A stretch of DNA of 64,000 nt from Paracyclopina nana (Eukaryota > Arthropoda > Copepoda > Cyclopoida > Cyclopettidae): positions 4,154,001 through 4,218,000 of the forward strand of contig JAGUCH010000005.1 of assembly GCA_019096065.1 (NCBI GenBank), given 5' to 3'. Positions within the stretch are counted from its first letter, which is position 1; each line of letters opens with the position of its first letter. Both the position numbers and the translations under genes were made by a program. A model generated the notes under the pieces. The model worked only from the letters and a program-made list of their open reading frames with translations. It was not told where the DNA came from and did no database searches. Positions 36,262 through 50,445 of this stretch are shown here, in pieces.

Positions 36262-39200
36262 TCAAGTTGACTTTGTAGCAAACGTCGAGGTCCTCATCAG
36301 CTTCTTGGAGGCTGCTCTTAGCTTTTGGTTGAAAACGACGGACTGCAGGAAAATAAAGAAACCGGAGCTGCAATTGAAGACGATGGACAGCATTTGAAAA
36401 GCATCTGAGGTTGTCCTTCCCAGGCCCGGCATCCCCGCGATGATTCCAAATATCCACGTAAAGCCAAGCAGGAAGCTCAAAATCAGGCACGTTCTCAGCC
36501 AATTTTTGATGCTCTCATAGTTGCTGAGTATCTTTCTGTTCGTGGAAGGCCTGTTCTGAAAAGGATTTGGAAAAAAAGGGCTTGTGGGTATTTTCTGTGG
36601 CTGCTTAACCAAACGGAAAAACCTACTCTGATGGTCACTGAAAAAGCCCTCGCAAATATGGCAATGTTGAAGAGCATCACCAAAATGGCAGGACCGGTAA
36701 ACGCCCAAACGTAGTCCTCGTTCAGCCAGCATATCTCGGTGCTGTGATAATGTCCCTCTTGGTTGTCTCTTTCTATGATGACAGCCGTTATTACAGTGAT
36801 AATCACGATTGCACCGGGGCCTCCATAGCCGCACAAGTAAAAAGGCAGCTGCCTATGATCACCAGAATCGAATATCCTTATCAATAGCCGATAAAGTTGA
36901 AAGCCTTCCAACACTAAACGAGAAGCCATTAGTTATTAGCCATTTTACATTTAAACCAAGCATTATTTACGTGTCCATGCAAACACCGTGAGCCAAACGT
37001 AGTGAAGCAGAAAAGTGACCATGGTGCAAAAGATTTCCATGTCCGGTTCCCTCAGTGGCTCCAATTCGCTGATGAAAATGAAGACTGCCAACCCCACAAT
37101 GAGTGAGTAATTTCTGTTGAGTTCAATCGTTCTCCTAAATGGGTTGCTTTTGTTTCCACTGAAAAACAAATGGACATTGTTCACAATAAGTAATGTAAAG
37201 AAAACACCATAGGGAATGTGCTTACTCCACAAAGTGCTTGAAAAGCTGCGTGAAAACCAAGCATGCGATGGAAATCCCCCCTAGGATTTTCGAAAGCTTG
37301 GATTTCATTTCATTTTTGTCATCACCCTTGCTTGAGCCGCCAAATAGCAGCCCGAAATTAGTCAAGTGATCGCATTCGCACGTGACAATGCTGTTGACAA
37401 AGCTCAAGAACGCGCATCCAGCTTGGCTCCACGTTTTATTGTTGGGGTCCCAAAAGACACAGAAAATCTCATCCGCCTTAGATATGGAAATACTTTTGGA
37501 GGCTTTAAATTCAATCTTGACCCTCTCGGTTTCGTTCAAAGAGAGGTTTGAAAATAGTGTGAAATCCATGGTTGTAGTGAGCAATTCTAAAGAATCCCTT
37601 TCCCCATTATAGCCTTGCAATTCTTTAGGGAACCTTTTAGTCATATTTTTGAAGTTGTACACCGTTCCAACAGCCGTTGAAGGAAGGCTCTGTCCCTTGG
37701 GAATAGAAATGGTGGCAATATCTGTCTGGTACACTATCTCTTCATTTCGAGACATGTAAAAAGTCTGTGTTTCAATGGTTGCTCCAGTTTCGAACGTGAA
37801 AGTACCTAGAATAATAATCGAGGTTGATATTGCCAAGATTTGCTTGTTTTTCAAATGTTACCGTTTTCGGCTGTAGTATTAAGATGCAATTTGGCTGAGC
37901 TCACAATATTGTTAACAAGTAGCTCGTTTGTTGCATACCCTTCATTTTGCTCTAAAGAAGACCACGTATCCTCAAAACTGATCAAGCGATCGACATTAGT
38001 CAAAAAACTAAGGAAAAAATCATTTGCTTCCGATGCTGTTCCAGAACCCAATTCGTCACTCCTTTTTGCCAACAACTTTTCCATCAGAGAGGCTAGATTA
38101 ACCAGTCCGCCCGCTGAGATATCTTCTTCTAGGTTGTCGAGCTCATCTTCTAGTCCTTGAGTAATTTCATTGCTAGATATGTTGGAATTGCTGAGCGCAT
38201 CGTTGAGATCCGGAATCCATTCCTCCAAACAGGCTTTCCTGTTAGGTGCTGGAGTGGTGAATTGCCCATTTGGCCCACAAGTCCAACTCTGATTGCCTAA
38301 AAAATGTTGTAATCTTAAGTATGCTTCAATATTGCCAAGCTAAAATGTAATGTTTTCAATACCAGTAAAGCCTTCTTGGTAAAGGGAGCAGGGGAGTGAA
38401 CATTGGTCATTGAGCTGGCAGCTCCACAAAATTCCAACATCATCGACACAGTTGCACGTTGTAGCATTGCTTTGTGAGCAAATCTCACTTGGAATATCAT
38501 TGCAAAAAGAAGTACATCTTTGAAAGTCCGGACTGTACACTTGGCCTTTGGGGCACTCCTTCTTCAGCCAAACTGCTCTTCCTGTTTCGACATTTTTTGA
38601 ACATGAATAAAAGCTTTCGGAACACTTGTCGATTGGAGCGGACCAATCAAGCTTAATCTGGCCTATTTTGCAAATATCCACTTCATCGTTGGGCATTATA
38701 AGGTTAGGCCCACAGTACGAGTCGTCTAGGCAGTACACAACCACATGGCTTTCGTCGTCATCCACTGTTTTCTCTTTGGTGCATGGGCCATCTAAATCCG
38801 GGCACCAATGAGTATAAGGCTTGAGACAGTAGTACGTTACATCCTGCATCCTGAATTTGTAGGCGTCGTGTAGCATGCAAGTGCATGTGAAACCGCCATC
38901 GTAAAGCATCATGAACATGGCTATACCAAGATTCTGCTCTTTGCATGTAGTCAGGCACTTTGATGCAGTATCAACTGAATGGTTGCTCCACATTGAAGAA
39001 TGCAAAACTTCACTTATTGGATTGTAAAGCCTATTGAACATGCAATTCCAGTACTTGAAGCCAGCGTTTGCGTTGGCCGCATACGATGGATCGGTATTGT
39101 ACACTGATACGTGCTTCGAGCTTCCGGATCCTCCTGCATTTCCACCGCAAATGAAAGTGGCATTATCAGGGCACTGTAAGTTGCACTCATAAGAATCCAT

Positions 39201-40171
39201 GAGACTGGGGAAACTAAAATGGAAAATAAATGAGGGAACACATCCGATTGTAGGTGAACGAACCTGTCAGTAGAGGTGCATGTGCAATTGTCCTCTGAAA
39301 TGAGCGCCCATGAGAGGGTAGTTTTAGACTTGCACTCTTCAAAGCATTCAAATGACCCTCCCAATTCCTCGTACAGTTCTGAACTTTCCAAGTCCACTTC
39401 AATTTCGTTAATGCATTTATCTTGCCTCAGCGTTACATCCACAGGCATTGAAAAGTCAAAGTTTGGATTAGAAGGCTGAATAAAGCTCTGGCAGTCAAAC
39501 CCTCTCTTGCAGTAGACAGCTCTTCCGTAAGGTTTACTAGTTTCATCGGCTCCAATCGGAAAAGGCAAATCATTGTAATACAGGTTAAAGCAGTCATTGG
39601 CCAAATCCCAAAGCCTGTATTTGAAGGTATTCGGGTTGAGCACTTTTCGCTCGTACTTGGAGTCATTCGCATAGGTGTACACAACTGTTAAATAAGGATC
39701 GTCGTATCCTGGCTCATCAAAGTACTCAATCAAGTCCTTGTTGATGCACCCGATGAAGTCATGCGTTTCGTAAATGGAATGCAGGTATTCGCTCAATACG
39801 AATAGGGTGCTTATGCTTTGTGACTTGAAGTCTTGAAACATTCCATACAGCACTTTTGACGAAGGACTGGTTGAGCAGATTTTCGCCAACTCTGGTGAAG
39901 TTCTTTCAACAGGAACGACTTCGTGACCACTCATATTTAAGCTGTTGCAGCATCTAATTATGCCACAGTCCTCTGTTATTTCGGCAAACTTGTACCCGGC
40001 GCAACCATTCCGGATTTCTTTTTCGGTGTATCTCTCACCTTTAAACAAATGACCATCGCTATGACAAACGCTTTCGTGCAATGGATAAAGTGCCGTGAGT
40101 TCAGCCTTGGCCGCTGCAAATTGGAGACCAAGGAGTAGTAAGCCCAAATTTACGCAACGAAAGCCCTTCAT
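36262..40171 (-). CDS. Adhesion GPCR with WSC-like and chitin-binding-like ectodomain
   Basis: Seven exons: 40171-39264, 39213-38363, 38296-37862, 37805-37226, 37158-36971, 36913-36627 and 36555-36262; 1180 residues. A signal peptide (MKGFRCVNLGLLLLGLQF) opens the protein. WSC-like cysteine patterns appear at about 275-340 (ECFEECK, CTCTSTD, CNLQCPDNATFICGG, VSVYN) and 356-464 (YWNCMFNR, KCLTTCKEQN, FTCTCML). A CBM14-like unit with ECPKGQVYSPDFQRC lies at about 500-536, and an HRM-like piece with WTCGPNGQF at about 590. A GAIN region ends in a complete GPS: CVFWDPNNKTWS, then CECDHLTNFG, with predicted cleavage between HL and T near residue 879. The seven helices follow, including TVFAWTLLEGFQLYRLL, WAFTGPAILVMLFNIAIF and WLRTCLILSFLLGFTWIFG. 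The tail is very short. WSC and CBM14 modules bind carbohydrate in other proteins, so a glycan or chitin ligand is inferred. Confidence 0.85.
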
Positions 40172-41521
40172 TGCTCGCTTGCGACAACAACACTCGTAGT
40201 TTTTTACAGGACCCTCTACATCGTCACCTAGTGTTAATGTCGTTGTTTGACAAAGATAAGAGATAGCTTAGAAGCTTCGTTAGTGTTGCTCCTAGACAGT
40301 TATTTACTTAAGAGACATGTATCATCATTTTCAAATGTTCTCCACATTTACTTTCACCGTACCAAGGCCATGACCCACAGCCAAATGCGAACTGCGCTGG
40401 TAATTGATGATTCCTGCAAATTGCAACTTTTGCATGAAGGTGCACGCAGCTTACCATAAAAAAAGCAATCAAGTTAGCAATTATTTTTCTCGCATTTTTG
40501 TTGGGCTACTAATCAAAAATCAAACATGATCGGTAGATAAGGAGGCAGGCGACCACGAGCTAAGATTGATTTGGCTTAACACTGACTTTATTTTTCAAAT
40601 GTTAAAAATCTGCTTTCACTGACAACAATTGCCCATTGCGCAGGGAGACAACAGAAAAGCAAAAATGTTGTTTTTATTGTAGTAAAAATGAGAAGATCTT
40701 GCCCCCCTGGAACGGCCATCAGAAAAAGGAAGAAGAAAAAACGTAAGAATTTCAAGAAAACGTGTCATGTGTAGTTGTGATGTGGATGTTCAAAAGCAGT
40801 ACATAGCAGGGAAGCAACCAGTCATAGAGCAAAGGTCTGTGCTTGGTGTTCTCCTGTCACGATGAGTCGTGAATCGTCACAAGAATTGACGATGCGCACA
40901 TCGAGACTTGTATTCATATATAGTAGCTCTGCATCATTTTTGAGTAGAAGATTTATCTTTATGTAGCTCACTCATTAATCATAATCAAAAAATATAATGG
41001 TCCTTGACCACTTGTAGAATGGCCAATCTTGAAAAAGAAAAAATATGAAATGCTCAAGACGTGCCCAATTTAAAAATAGTCACAACCATTATATATAATG
41101 ATCTTTTTGCGTCTTGTGGTTTATAGCAAAAAAGGTTGGTAGATGTTGAAGTTTTTTTTGTACTACGGCCATTGAAAACTTAGGATAGAAGTTTTTTCAT
41201 GACATGGGAGGCCAACGGAAGATATTTTTCTGTTCTAAGTAGGCTGGTGGAGAAATTTTCGAGCAGCTAGCTGTGTCTCTTGAAAATGAATGAATCTTAG
41301 ATAGTAGGGTTCATATTGGCAAGATGATTTTTCTTTCTTCTTCTAGCATGAAAAGCAGAGCTGATAATGATTTGCTATCTTCTCTTTTGGAGGGGGGAGC
41401 TTCACGAAACTCACGACGACTTTTTCTGAGAAGCTTGATAGTTGCGTATCACGGTACTGATCTTCATTTTAATTCACAAGCACATTTTCGAAATTGTCAA
41501 ATAGTTGTATAGCTCTTCTTT
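40172..41521. other. Intergenic region, adhesion GPCR to CNOT3
   Basis: No gene was recognised. The left part should hold the GPCR promoter and the right part the CNOT3 3' untranslated region. A CATTATATATAATG palindrome lies near 41088-41101. Confidence 0.45.
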
Positions 41522-44317
<2,796 letters not shown>

Positions 44318-45599
44318 GGCTGCTACGACCCGACCTCGGCGAGGACGTCTTGGCGGCAGCAACTAAAACTAGTGCTGTTTTGGTTGTAGTGTGTAGAGCG
44401 TTTTAGTGTTAAAACCGCGCCGAGTCCGGACAGAAGCATAGCTCGGCTGCTCTGTCTCCGGCAATTTGATGATCAGTCCTGATCACGATTGACGAGTGCA
44501 ATTTTGGAGGCCGTCCGCGCGCGGCTCCGATTCCCAAGCCTTGAGGATCCACTCGGTGTTCGCTGACTTTTGAGGCTGATTTGACTCTAGGGATCCTGGA
44601 AAGCTCGACTCACTCTTGGTCGAGGCCGATAGTTTCAGCGGCCGACCTCGCCAGGTTTACCAAAAGCACGGGTTATTTCTCCCAAGAAGAAACAAATGAT
44701 TCTCTCTGTATAAACGCAGCACTATTTAGAAGTTGAGCGAAGCATTGTATCGGATCAGTTATCAACTGATCTCAATCTAGATTTGCCAACGAACTTGCAA
44801 CAACTGGTTTTTGGTTAGTAAACAAAGTCTCAGTTTTGCCCCTTCCGTTTCGCGAACTTTGGCGAGAAAATGCACTTATCGCAAAACTCATCACCACTCG
44901 CTATTTTACGCGTGCTCAACGATTGAATGTGCCCGAAAAAGTGTGGAAGGTGTGCACAAAAGCTGCTGCTGTTCTTACTGACGATTGCATGGGAAATGGC
45001 GAGGCTTGATAGGGCAGAACAAAGCCACAAGAGGAACTAAAAAGAAGTCGAAAAAGCGCAGCCTGCGTGATGGCTTTATTAGCCAAAACTTCCTCGAAAA
45101 AGCCAAACTCTATCGTAAGAAACTCTATACAATTAAGCCATACCTACAAACAATCCTTTCAATTACAGATGATTTATCACAAAACATGCTTATTTCTCAT
45201 TTTTGCAATTTTCCTGCTTCAATGTTGTTTTGATGGTTGTGGTTTCATACTATTGGCTGCATGACTGATAAGGTCTGGTAACGCTGGCAATAGCTTTGGC
45301 TGAAAATGGTTCTAAAATGGCCGCGGCGGCGCTACACTCTCTTTACAGTAATTTCAGAACATGTTTTTTTCGCATGTAATTGAAAAAGTGCCCTTTCTGA
45401 TACAACTGGCATGATGGCTGAGTCGTGAGTGTATTTCACCCAATTTTGATTGCATTTGCAGTGATGTGTTGACATTTTAGAAAAGGGAACTATTTTGTGC
45501 AAATTGTTTGGTCCCCGCGTGCGAAATTACTCCACCATGAATATCAGCTGACATCTGTTCTTGCTGACTTTTTCGCCTATTAGCGAGTGATAATCAACG
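44318..45599. other. Intergenic region, CNOT3 promoter and CCDC39 3' end
   Basis: The first 350 nt above the CNOT3 ATG are CG-rich and probably include its promoter. The rest is AT-rich. Plus-strand frames at 44985-45264 were judged fortuitous. Confidence 0.45.
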
Positions 45600-48413
45600 T
45601 CAATTCACTGTCATGGCTGTTTTAGATCGGCCTTGACCTCGACCGAGCTCCATGACTATCACGGAATCAGAGGCATGGCCTCCACGATAGAAGCCAGCAT
45701 TTCCGCCTGAACTGGTGGAACCATAGGAGGTTGTTGTGTAGATCCTGGTTGAAGAAGTGTTGATTCCGGATCTCGAGCTGACTGCCCTAGCTTCGAGTCT
45801 GCTGACGGGTGGGATACATAGGTTCATTTTGGACAAGTCATCATTGACTTTTTGGCCGAAATTTGGATCTGCCAAGGAAATTTCTCTCATATGGATCAGA
45901 GCTGTTCTCTGCTTCTCCTTCTCTTCTCTGAGGTCAATGTCATGCTCGTACGCATCCGGATTCGCCACCACTTCCTTCAACTCCAAGCTTAGTTTATCTG
46001 CTGCATTTCTAGCTCTATGCAACTTCTTGTCCTGCTCTTTCAACTCTTTCTCTAGCAAGTCTATTTCTGCCGTTTTCCCCTCAACAAATGTCTCCATTTT
46101 CCCCACTTCCATGGAGCACTTTTTAAGCAGATATTCAAGTTGGTCAATGTCACTGACAACCTCGTCTAGTCTGACCTTGAGCCTTTTCATGCTGTTTGTC
46201 TTCTCCTTGATGGAAGCTTCTAGCTGGATTGTTTGTTCATTGTAGACATCTTTGGCTTGCCTACAGTTATTGACACGGTATGAGTCATTGGAACTTTTCA
46301 TGAGTTTCATGGCCTTCTCAAGGCTGGCCAGCTCTTCCTCTTCAGTCTCAATCTTTTTGGCTAGCTGTTCACTTTGCTCTGCAAGCTCTGCTTTTTCCTG
46401 GGCCACCCTAACCATATGTTGGGCGTGAGAGGGCATTGATGATTCTTTGGCAGTTTTCTCAACCGGCCCAAGAGCCTTGACCGTGTGGTCATACTTAATT
46501 TTGAGCTTTTCAATTCTGTCCCTTCTCTCTCTTATCTCGTGTCTTATGGTCGAAATTTCATCTTTCAAGCACCTGGATTGAGCTGCATACATTTCTCGTT
46601 TGCTCTCCAGATCTGCCCTTTGCTCCCTCAACTGCTCGTTGACTTCCAGGTCTTCTTTCCTAAGCTCTTTCAGTTCTATGTGCAAGTTCTCCAGGTCTGC
46701 CTTGACCTTCCTCTCAGTAAGCTTGAGCATTTTTTCTTCGAGCAGGAGAGCCTCTACTTTGGAATACAGTTGCTTATGCTCTCTCTCGCATGACTCGTTC
46801 ACCAACAGAACTTCCTCCAGTTTGGCTGAGTAGTTTTCACGCGTTTTTCCGATATTCTCAATATCCTTGGACACCTTTTTCACTTCGGACATCATCTTGT
46901 GCACAAGATGGTCAAGGTTCCTCTTCTCCAGTTGCCTGCTCTCCAGCTCGATTTTCAAATTTTCAAGAGTGGCCTTCAACTCTGCTCTGTTGTTGAGTGC
47001 CATAGTCCCCCTTATTCTGGCAATTTCCCTCTCAATCGTCACGAGCCTTTGGTCATTTGACACGGCAACGTCTTCTCGTTTGATGAGTTCCTGCTTTTTG
47101 GCAGTGGTCTGCTTGTGGAGGTTGTTCCTCTCCAGTGCAAGGCCATGTACTCTGATCGCATTGATTTCCTCTTCGTCAGCCAGATCCTTGAGCTCCTTTT
47201 GCTTTTGCAGCATGCGTTCTTTAGACTTGTGCAACTCAGCACGGGTGAGGTCATGCTGCAGTTGTTCCTGGTCCAGCAGCCTTTGGGTTTGAGAGGCCCT
47301 CTCTTCGGCTGTCAAGGCTCGGTTGTTGCTGCTCACCTTCTTGTTCTTCAGCTCATCCGCTTCAATCCTCAGTTTCTCCACCTGCTTTTTCTTCTTGTTC
47401 AGCTCGTTCCGAGTCTCCCTCATCCTTGACTTTTTGCTCTCAATTTCCGCTCCCACCTTCCACATTTGCCTCTTTTCCAGCGTGATTTCCGACTCGAATT
47501 CCCTGACTTCAGCCTCTATTTTTTCCAACTGAACATTTAGCCTTTGAATTTTGGCTTCCTCTGAGCTGATGTGCAGCTCCAACTCTCTGATGTTTCCTTT
47601 CTCATTGTCCAAAAAGGAAGTCTGTTCCTTGAGCTCTATATCAAGCTCCAAGACATTGTTTTTAATGGCCGAAACTTTTTCGAAGGCAACTTGCAGCTCG
47701 CTCTCTCGCAGAGAGATGAGTGCCAGTGCTTCTTGCCATTTAGTCATCGCTGTGGACCGTTCAGCATGAAGTTGCCGGAAGCCTTCCGCAGTTTTGTCCA
47801 AGGCCAATTGAGCCATTCTGCTATCGGTGGATGTTGCATCGAGAGCCTTTTTGCTTTGAGAAACTTTGCTCCTCGCCCTTTCTAGTTTCAGGTGATGCTC
47901 TTTGATACGGATCTCATCTTGATGCTTGAATCTCAAAAGGGTGAAAATGTCCTCTTCGTACTGATCGACGTCCGAGGTCCATTTCATCAAGTTGGTGACG
48001 TCCGTTTCGTGCTCATCGCCCAGCAACTGGTTAATGGTGTCTCTCGCGTTCACCTCCTCGTCGAGCTCCTCGTTCTTCGAGATGAACTTGTCGATTTCCT
48101 TCTGGAGCTTGTGCGTCTCTTTGCGGTTGCGGCTCGCGCTGTTTTCCGCTATGATTTTCAGATCGATTTCGGTGTCCTGCTGCTCCTTGGTAGCATTCAC
48201 GAGGTGCTTGGTGGCATTGTACGCCTCTTTGATGTTGACGACATGGCCATAAATGCGCTTGATGCTCTCATCCTCTTGTCTGCTCAGCGCTTTGATTTTT
48301 TCGCTCTCTATCTGGCTTTTCTTGAGGGCTTCGTGAAGCCTCTTATTTTCCCCGTTCAGAATTGGAATTCCTCCAAGACCAAGGCTCACTGCCAATTCTC
48401 CTATGAAGTCCAT
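45600..48413 (-). CDS. CCDC39: CCDC39, axonemal 96-nm ruler coiled-coil protein
   Basis: A single exon of 937 residues, like human CCDC39 (941). Nearly the whole protein is charged heptad-repeat coiled coil. It is recognised by the opening with ENKRLHEALK, by LALDKTAEGFRQLHAER...TKWQEAL, and by the C-terminal block VRVAQEKAELAEQSEQLAKK...EEEELASLEKAMKLMKSSNDSYR, which parallels the vertebrate AAQEKEEL...LENTLQVLNSCNNNYK segment. The end is a Ser/Gly-rich tail. With CCDC40, CCDC39 forms the molecular ruler that sets 96-nm spacing of radial spokes and inner dynein arms, so it marks motile cilia or flagella. No intron interrupts it, although neighbours of similar length have many. A TATATAG at 48443-48437 lies only about 25 nt before the ATG. 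Confidence 0.9.
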   Translation of the reverse strand: MDFIGELAVSLGLGGIPILNGENKRLHEALKKSQIESEKIKALSRQEDESIKRIYGHVVNIKEAYNATKHLVNATKEQQDTEIDLKIIAENSASRNRKETHKLQKEIDKFISKNEELDEEVNARDTINQLLGDEHETDVTNLMKWTSDVDQYEEDIFTLLRFKHQDEIRIKEHHLKLERARSKVSQSKKALDATSTDSRMAQLALDKTAEGFRQLHAERSTAMTKWQEALALISLRESELQVAFEKVSAIKNNVLELDIELKEQTSFLDNEKGNIRELELHISSEEAKIQRLNVQLEKIEAEVREFESEITLEKRQMWKVGAEIESKKSRMRETRNELNKKKKQVEKLRIEADELKNKKVSSNNRALTAEERASQTQRLLDQEQLQHDLTRAELHKSKERMLQKQKELKDLADEEEINAIRVHGLALERNNLHKQTTAKKQELIKREDVAVSNDQRLVTIEREIARIRGTMALNNRAELKATLENLKIELESRQLEKRNLDHLVHKMMSEVKKVSKDIENIGKTRENYSAKLEEVLLVNESCEREHKQLYSKVEALLLEEKMLKLTERKVKADLENLHIELKELRKEDLEVNEQLREQRADLESKREMYAAQSRCLKDEISTIRHEIRERRDRIEKLKIKYDHTVKALGPVEKTAKESSMPSHAQHMVRVAQEKAELAEQSEQLAKKIETEEEELASLEKAMKLMKSSNDSYRVNNCRQAKDVYNEQTIQLEASIKEKTNSMKRLKVRLDEVVSDIDQLEYLLKKCSMEVGKMETFVEGKTAEIDLLEKELKEQDKKLHRARNAADKLSLELKEVVANPDAYEHDIDLREEKEKQRTALIHMREISLADPNFGQKVNDDLSKMNLCIPPVSRLEARAVSSRSGINTSSTRIYTTTSYGSTSSGGNAGFYRGGHASDSVIVMELGRGQGRSKTAMTVN

Positions 48414-50445
48414 AATTATTTTCGCAAGTAAAAACTATATATGGATCTAACTGCCTTTCCACGCCTTGGCGACTTTCTTCCTTTGCTACCACAGCTGGAA
48501 TGCAAAGGGTGGTTGGTATACCAAGGTGAATCATACCCTGCTTTCTCCTCAGCACATTAATGTTAGCTTTCAATCTTATGCAGCTTGGGCACGGAATGTT
48601 GCATGCAATCATTTGTGAGTTCCACGGCTACAAAAATGTACTATAGAGAGGGTAAACAGGACAGAGCTCAGATCTGGTCACATTTGTGACTGACCATGAT
48701 CTATTTACGTCAATGTAGGCCACATTACACAGAGCCAATATAGAGCATATTATATGGTTGAAAGCATGCAGTGATTTGGCTTGAACAAAATTAATTTCCC
48801 AGCATGATATAGTTCCTTTAGATGATCCAAAAATAGAAGAAGGTTTGTTTCGCGTAAGGAAGTCTCGTTTCTTTCTGGAGCATATATTTCAAAATGTCAA
48901 GTTCAACACAATCAATTTTCTCTTTTCTTCCTTTGTGGCAAATCTCTTCATCATACACTCCAAGTAAAATAACTTACATCGTAAGTACATTTTCTTCGAT
49001 GCAGCTGGTATGGTTGTATATTAGAAAGAATCTGACAAAAAAATTGAAAAAATTAGCGGGTAAATTGTTCTACATGGAGGGAGAGAGACGCTCATAAAAT
49101 TTACGGAGACATTGATTCCGTAGGAGGGTCAACTACTAATAATGGCATAATTGCTAGTAGCACTTTTCAGTAGTAGTAATGAAGTGGATTCACATTGAGA
49201 TGATGAAAGAAAGACAGTTCTTGCAAAGAGAGCATATATGGATAGTACGTATGTTTAGTTGCAGTCACACTCGTTTGTAATGTAGCAATAATAAATATAA
49301 CAGCAATCCAATCACAGCAGCAGATCTGTTTGTAGAATAGTGTTGGGTGGTTTTTAGCTTGAACGAGCATAATTTTAGAATATGTAGACAGAATTTGGTC
49401 CGTGCTCAATCTGAAGAGATTTATTCGATGCAGGCTTGGACGTCCCTTGAATGGAGGACATTTTAGCTGTGTTTTGCTACCAACTCTGGTATATAGTATA
49501 TGGAGTATGCATGTGACAGGGATCGTGCGAGGTGCAAGAGGTAATTTCACCATGACCACCACAAACATTGCTGGCCAATCGCATACTTAATGGTTGTATA
49601 CTATTTGGGATAAAAGACCTACGCAGCTAGTTGAGCTACAACATTCATCTATTTTGATCGAAAGGGAAGGTATAGTACATTGATGGGAGTGGTATTTATA
49701 TGCTACTCTAAGAAGATACGTCATATTTGTGGGGGTTAGTAGAAGCTCATAATTTTTCAGTTCATGGTTAAATGCCACGACATAACCAATCATGCTAAAG
49801 TTTGTCTCTTGGAGAGAAGAAGCATTAAGTTTATCGCAATTTCACGACTATTTGCCCGCAAACTCCGAACCTTGTTTTTCGTTGTGTAGTTTGATAATTA
49901 CTACTTCCTAGTTGCTCTTAGACAAAAAAATCGTAAACAAGGGTTAGAAGAAAGCATTTTGAAAACCAGGATGAGTCTGCAACATCACAGCGGGGATAAT
50001 TAGACCACAAAGTCTCACTTTTTTCTTAGCTTGCAACATCTGCCAATTAGCCAATGGAAAATTCAAGTTTTGCACATTATATAATTCAGGCCAACATTAA
50101 GCATCGAAGGTTGAAACGACATGTGTGGTTTATTAGCTAGAAATGGCTAATTAGGAAACATTTCTTGTGATCAAATTTTCCTCCTGTGTTCATATTCTAC
50201 GAATAGTGAGAGTCAACAAAAATTTGGCACAGCTTGGGCCATCATCAAAAGAAAATCAGTAGAGAGAAGTCGAAGGACTCGCGCGACGGTATATAAAGAT
50301 GTGTGGTATATATGTAATATGGTGATACTTCGTACGTTGTTGAGCCAACCGTAAAAGGGTGTGATGTGCTCTTCTACTTTTTTTCAACATTGACAAATGG
50401 GAGAGATCAATTTCTGGACATTTTGGATGGAAGAAGAAATCATCA
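48414..50445. other. Intergenic region, CCDC39 promoter and DGK 3' end
   Basis: AT-rich with no recognised gene. The right part should carry the DGK 3' untranslated region. The short frames on both strands show no family features. Confidence 0.45.

Noticed and set aside
45900..48431. Several plus-strand frames of 70-180 codons opposite CCDC39
   Set aside because: Antisense shadows of a long coiled-coil gene; Ser/Leu/Phe-rich as expected for the complement of Glu/Lys/Gln codons.
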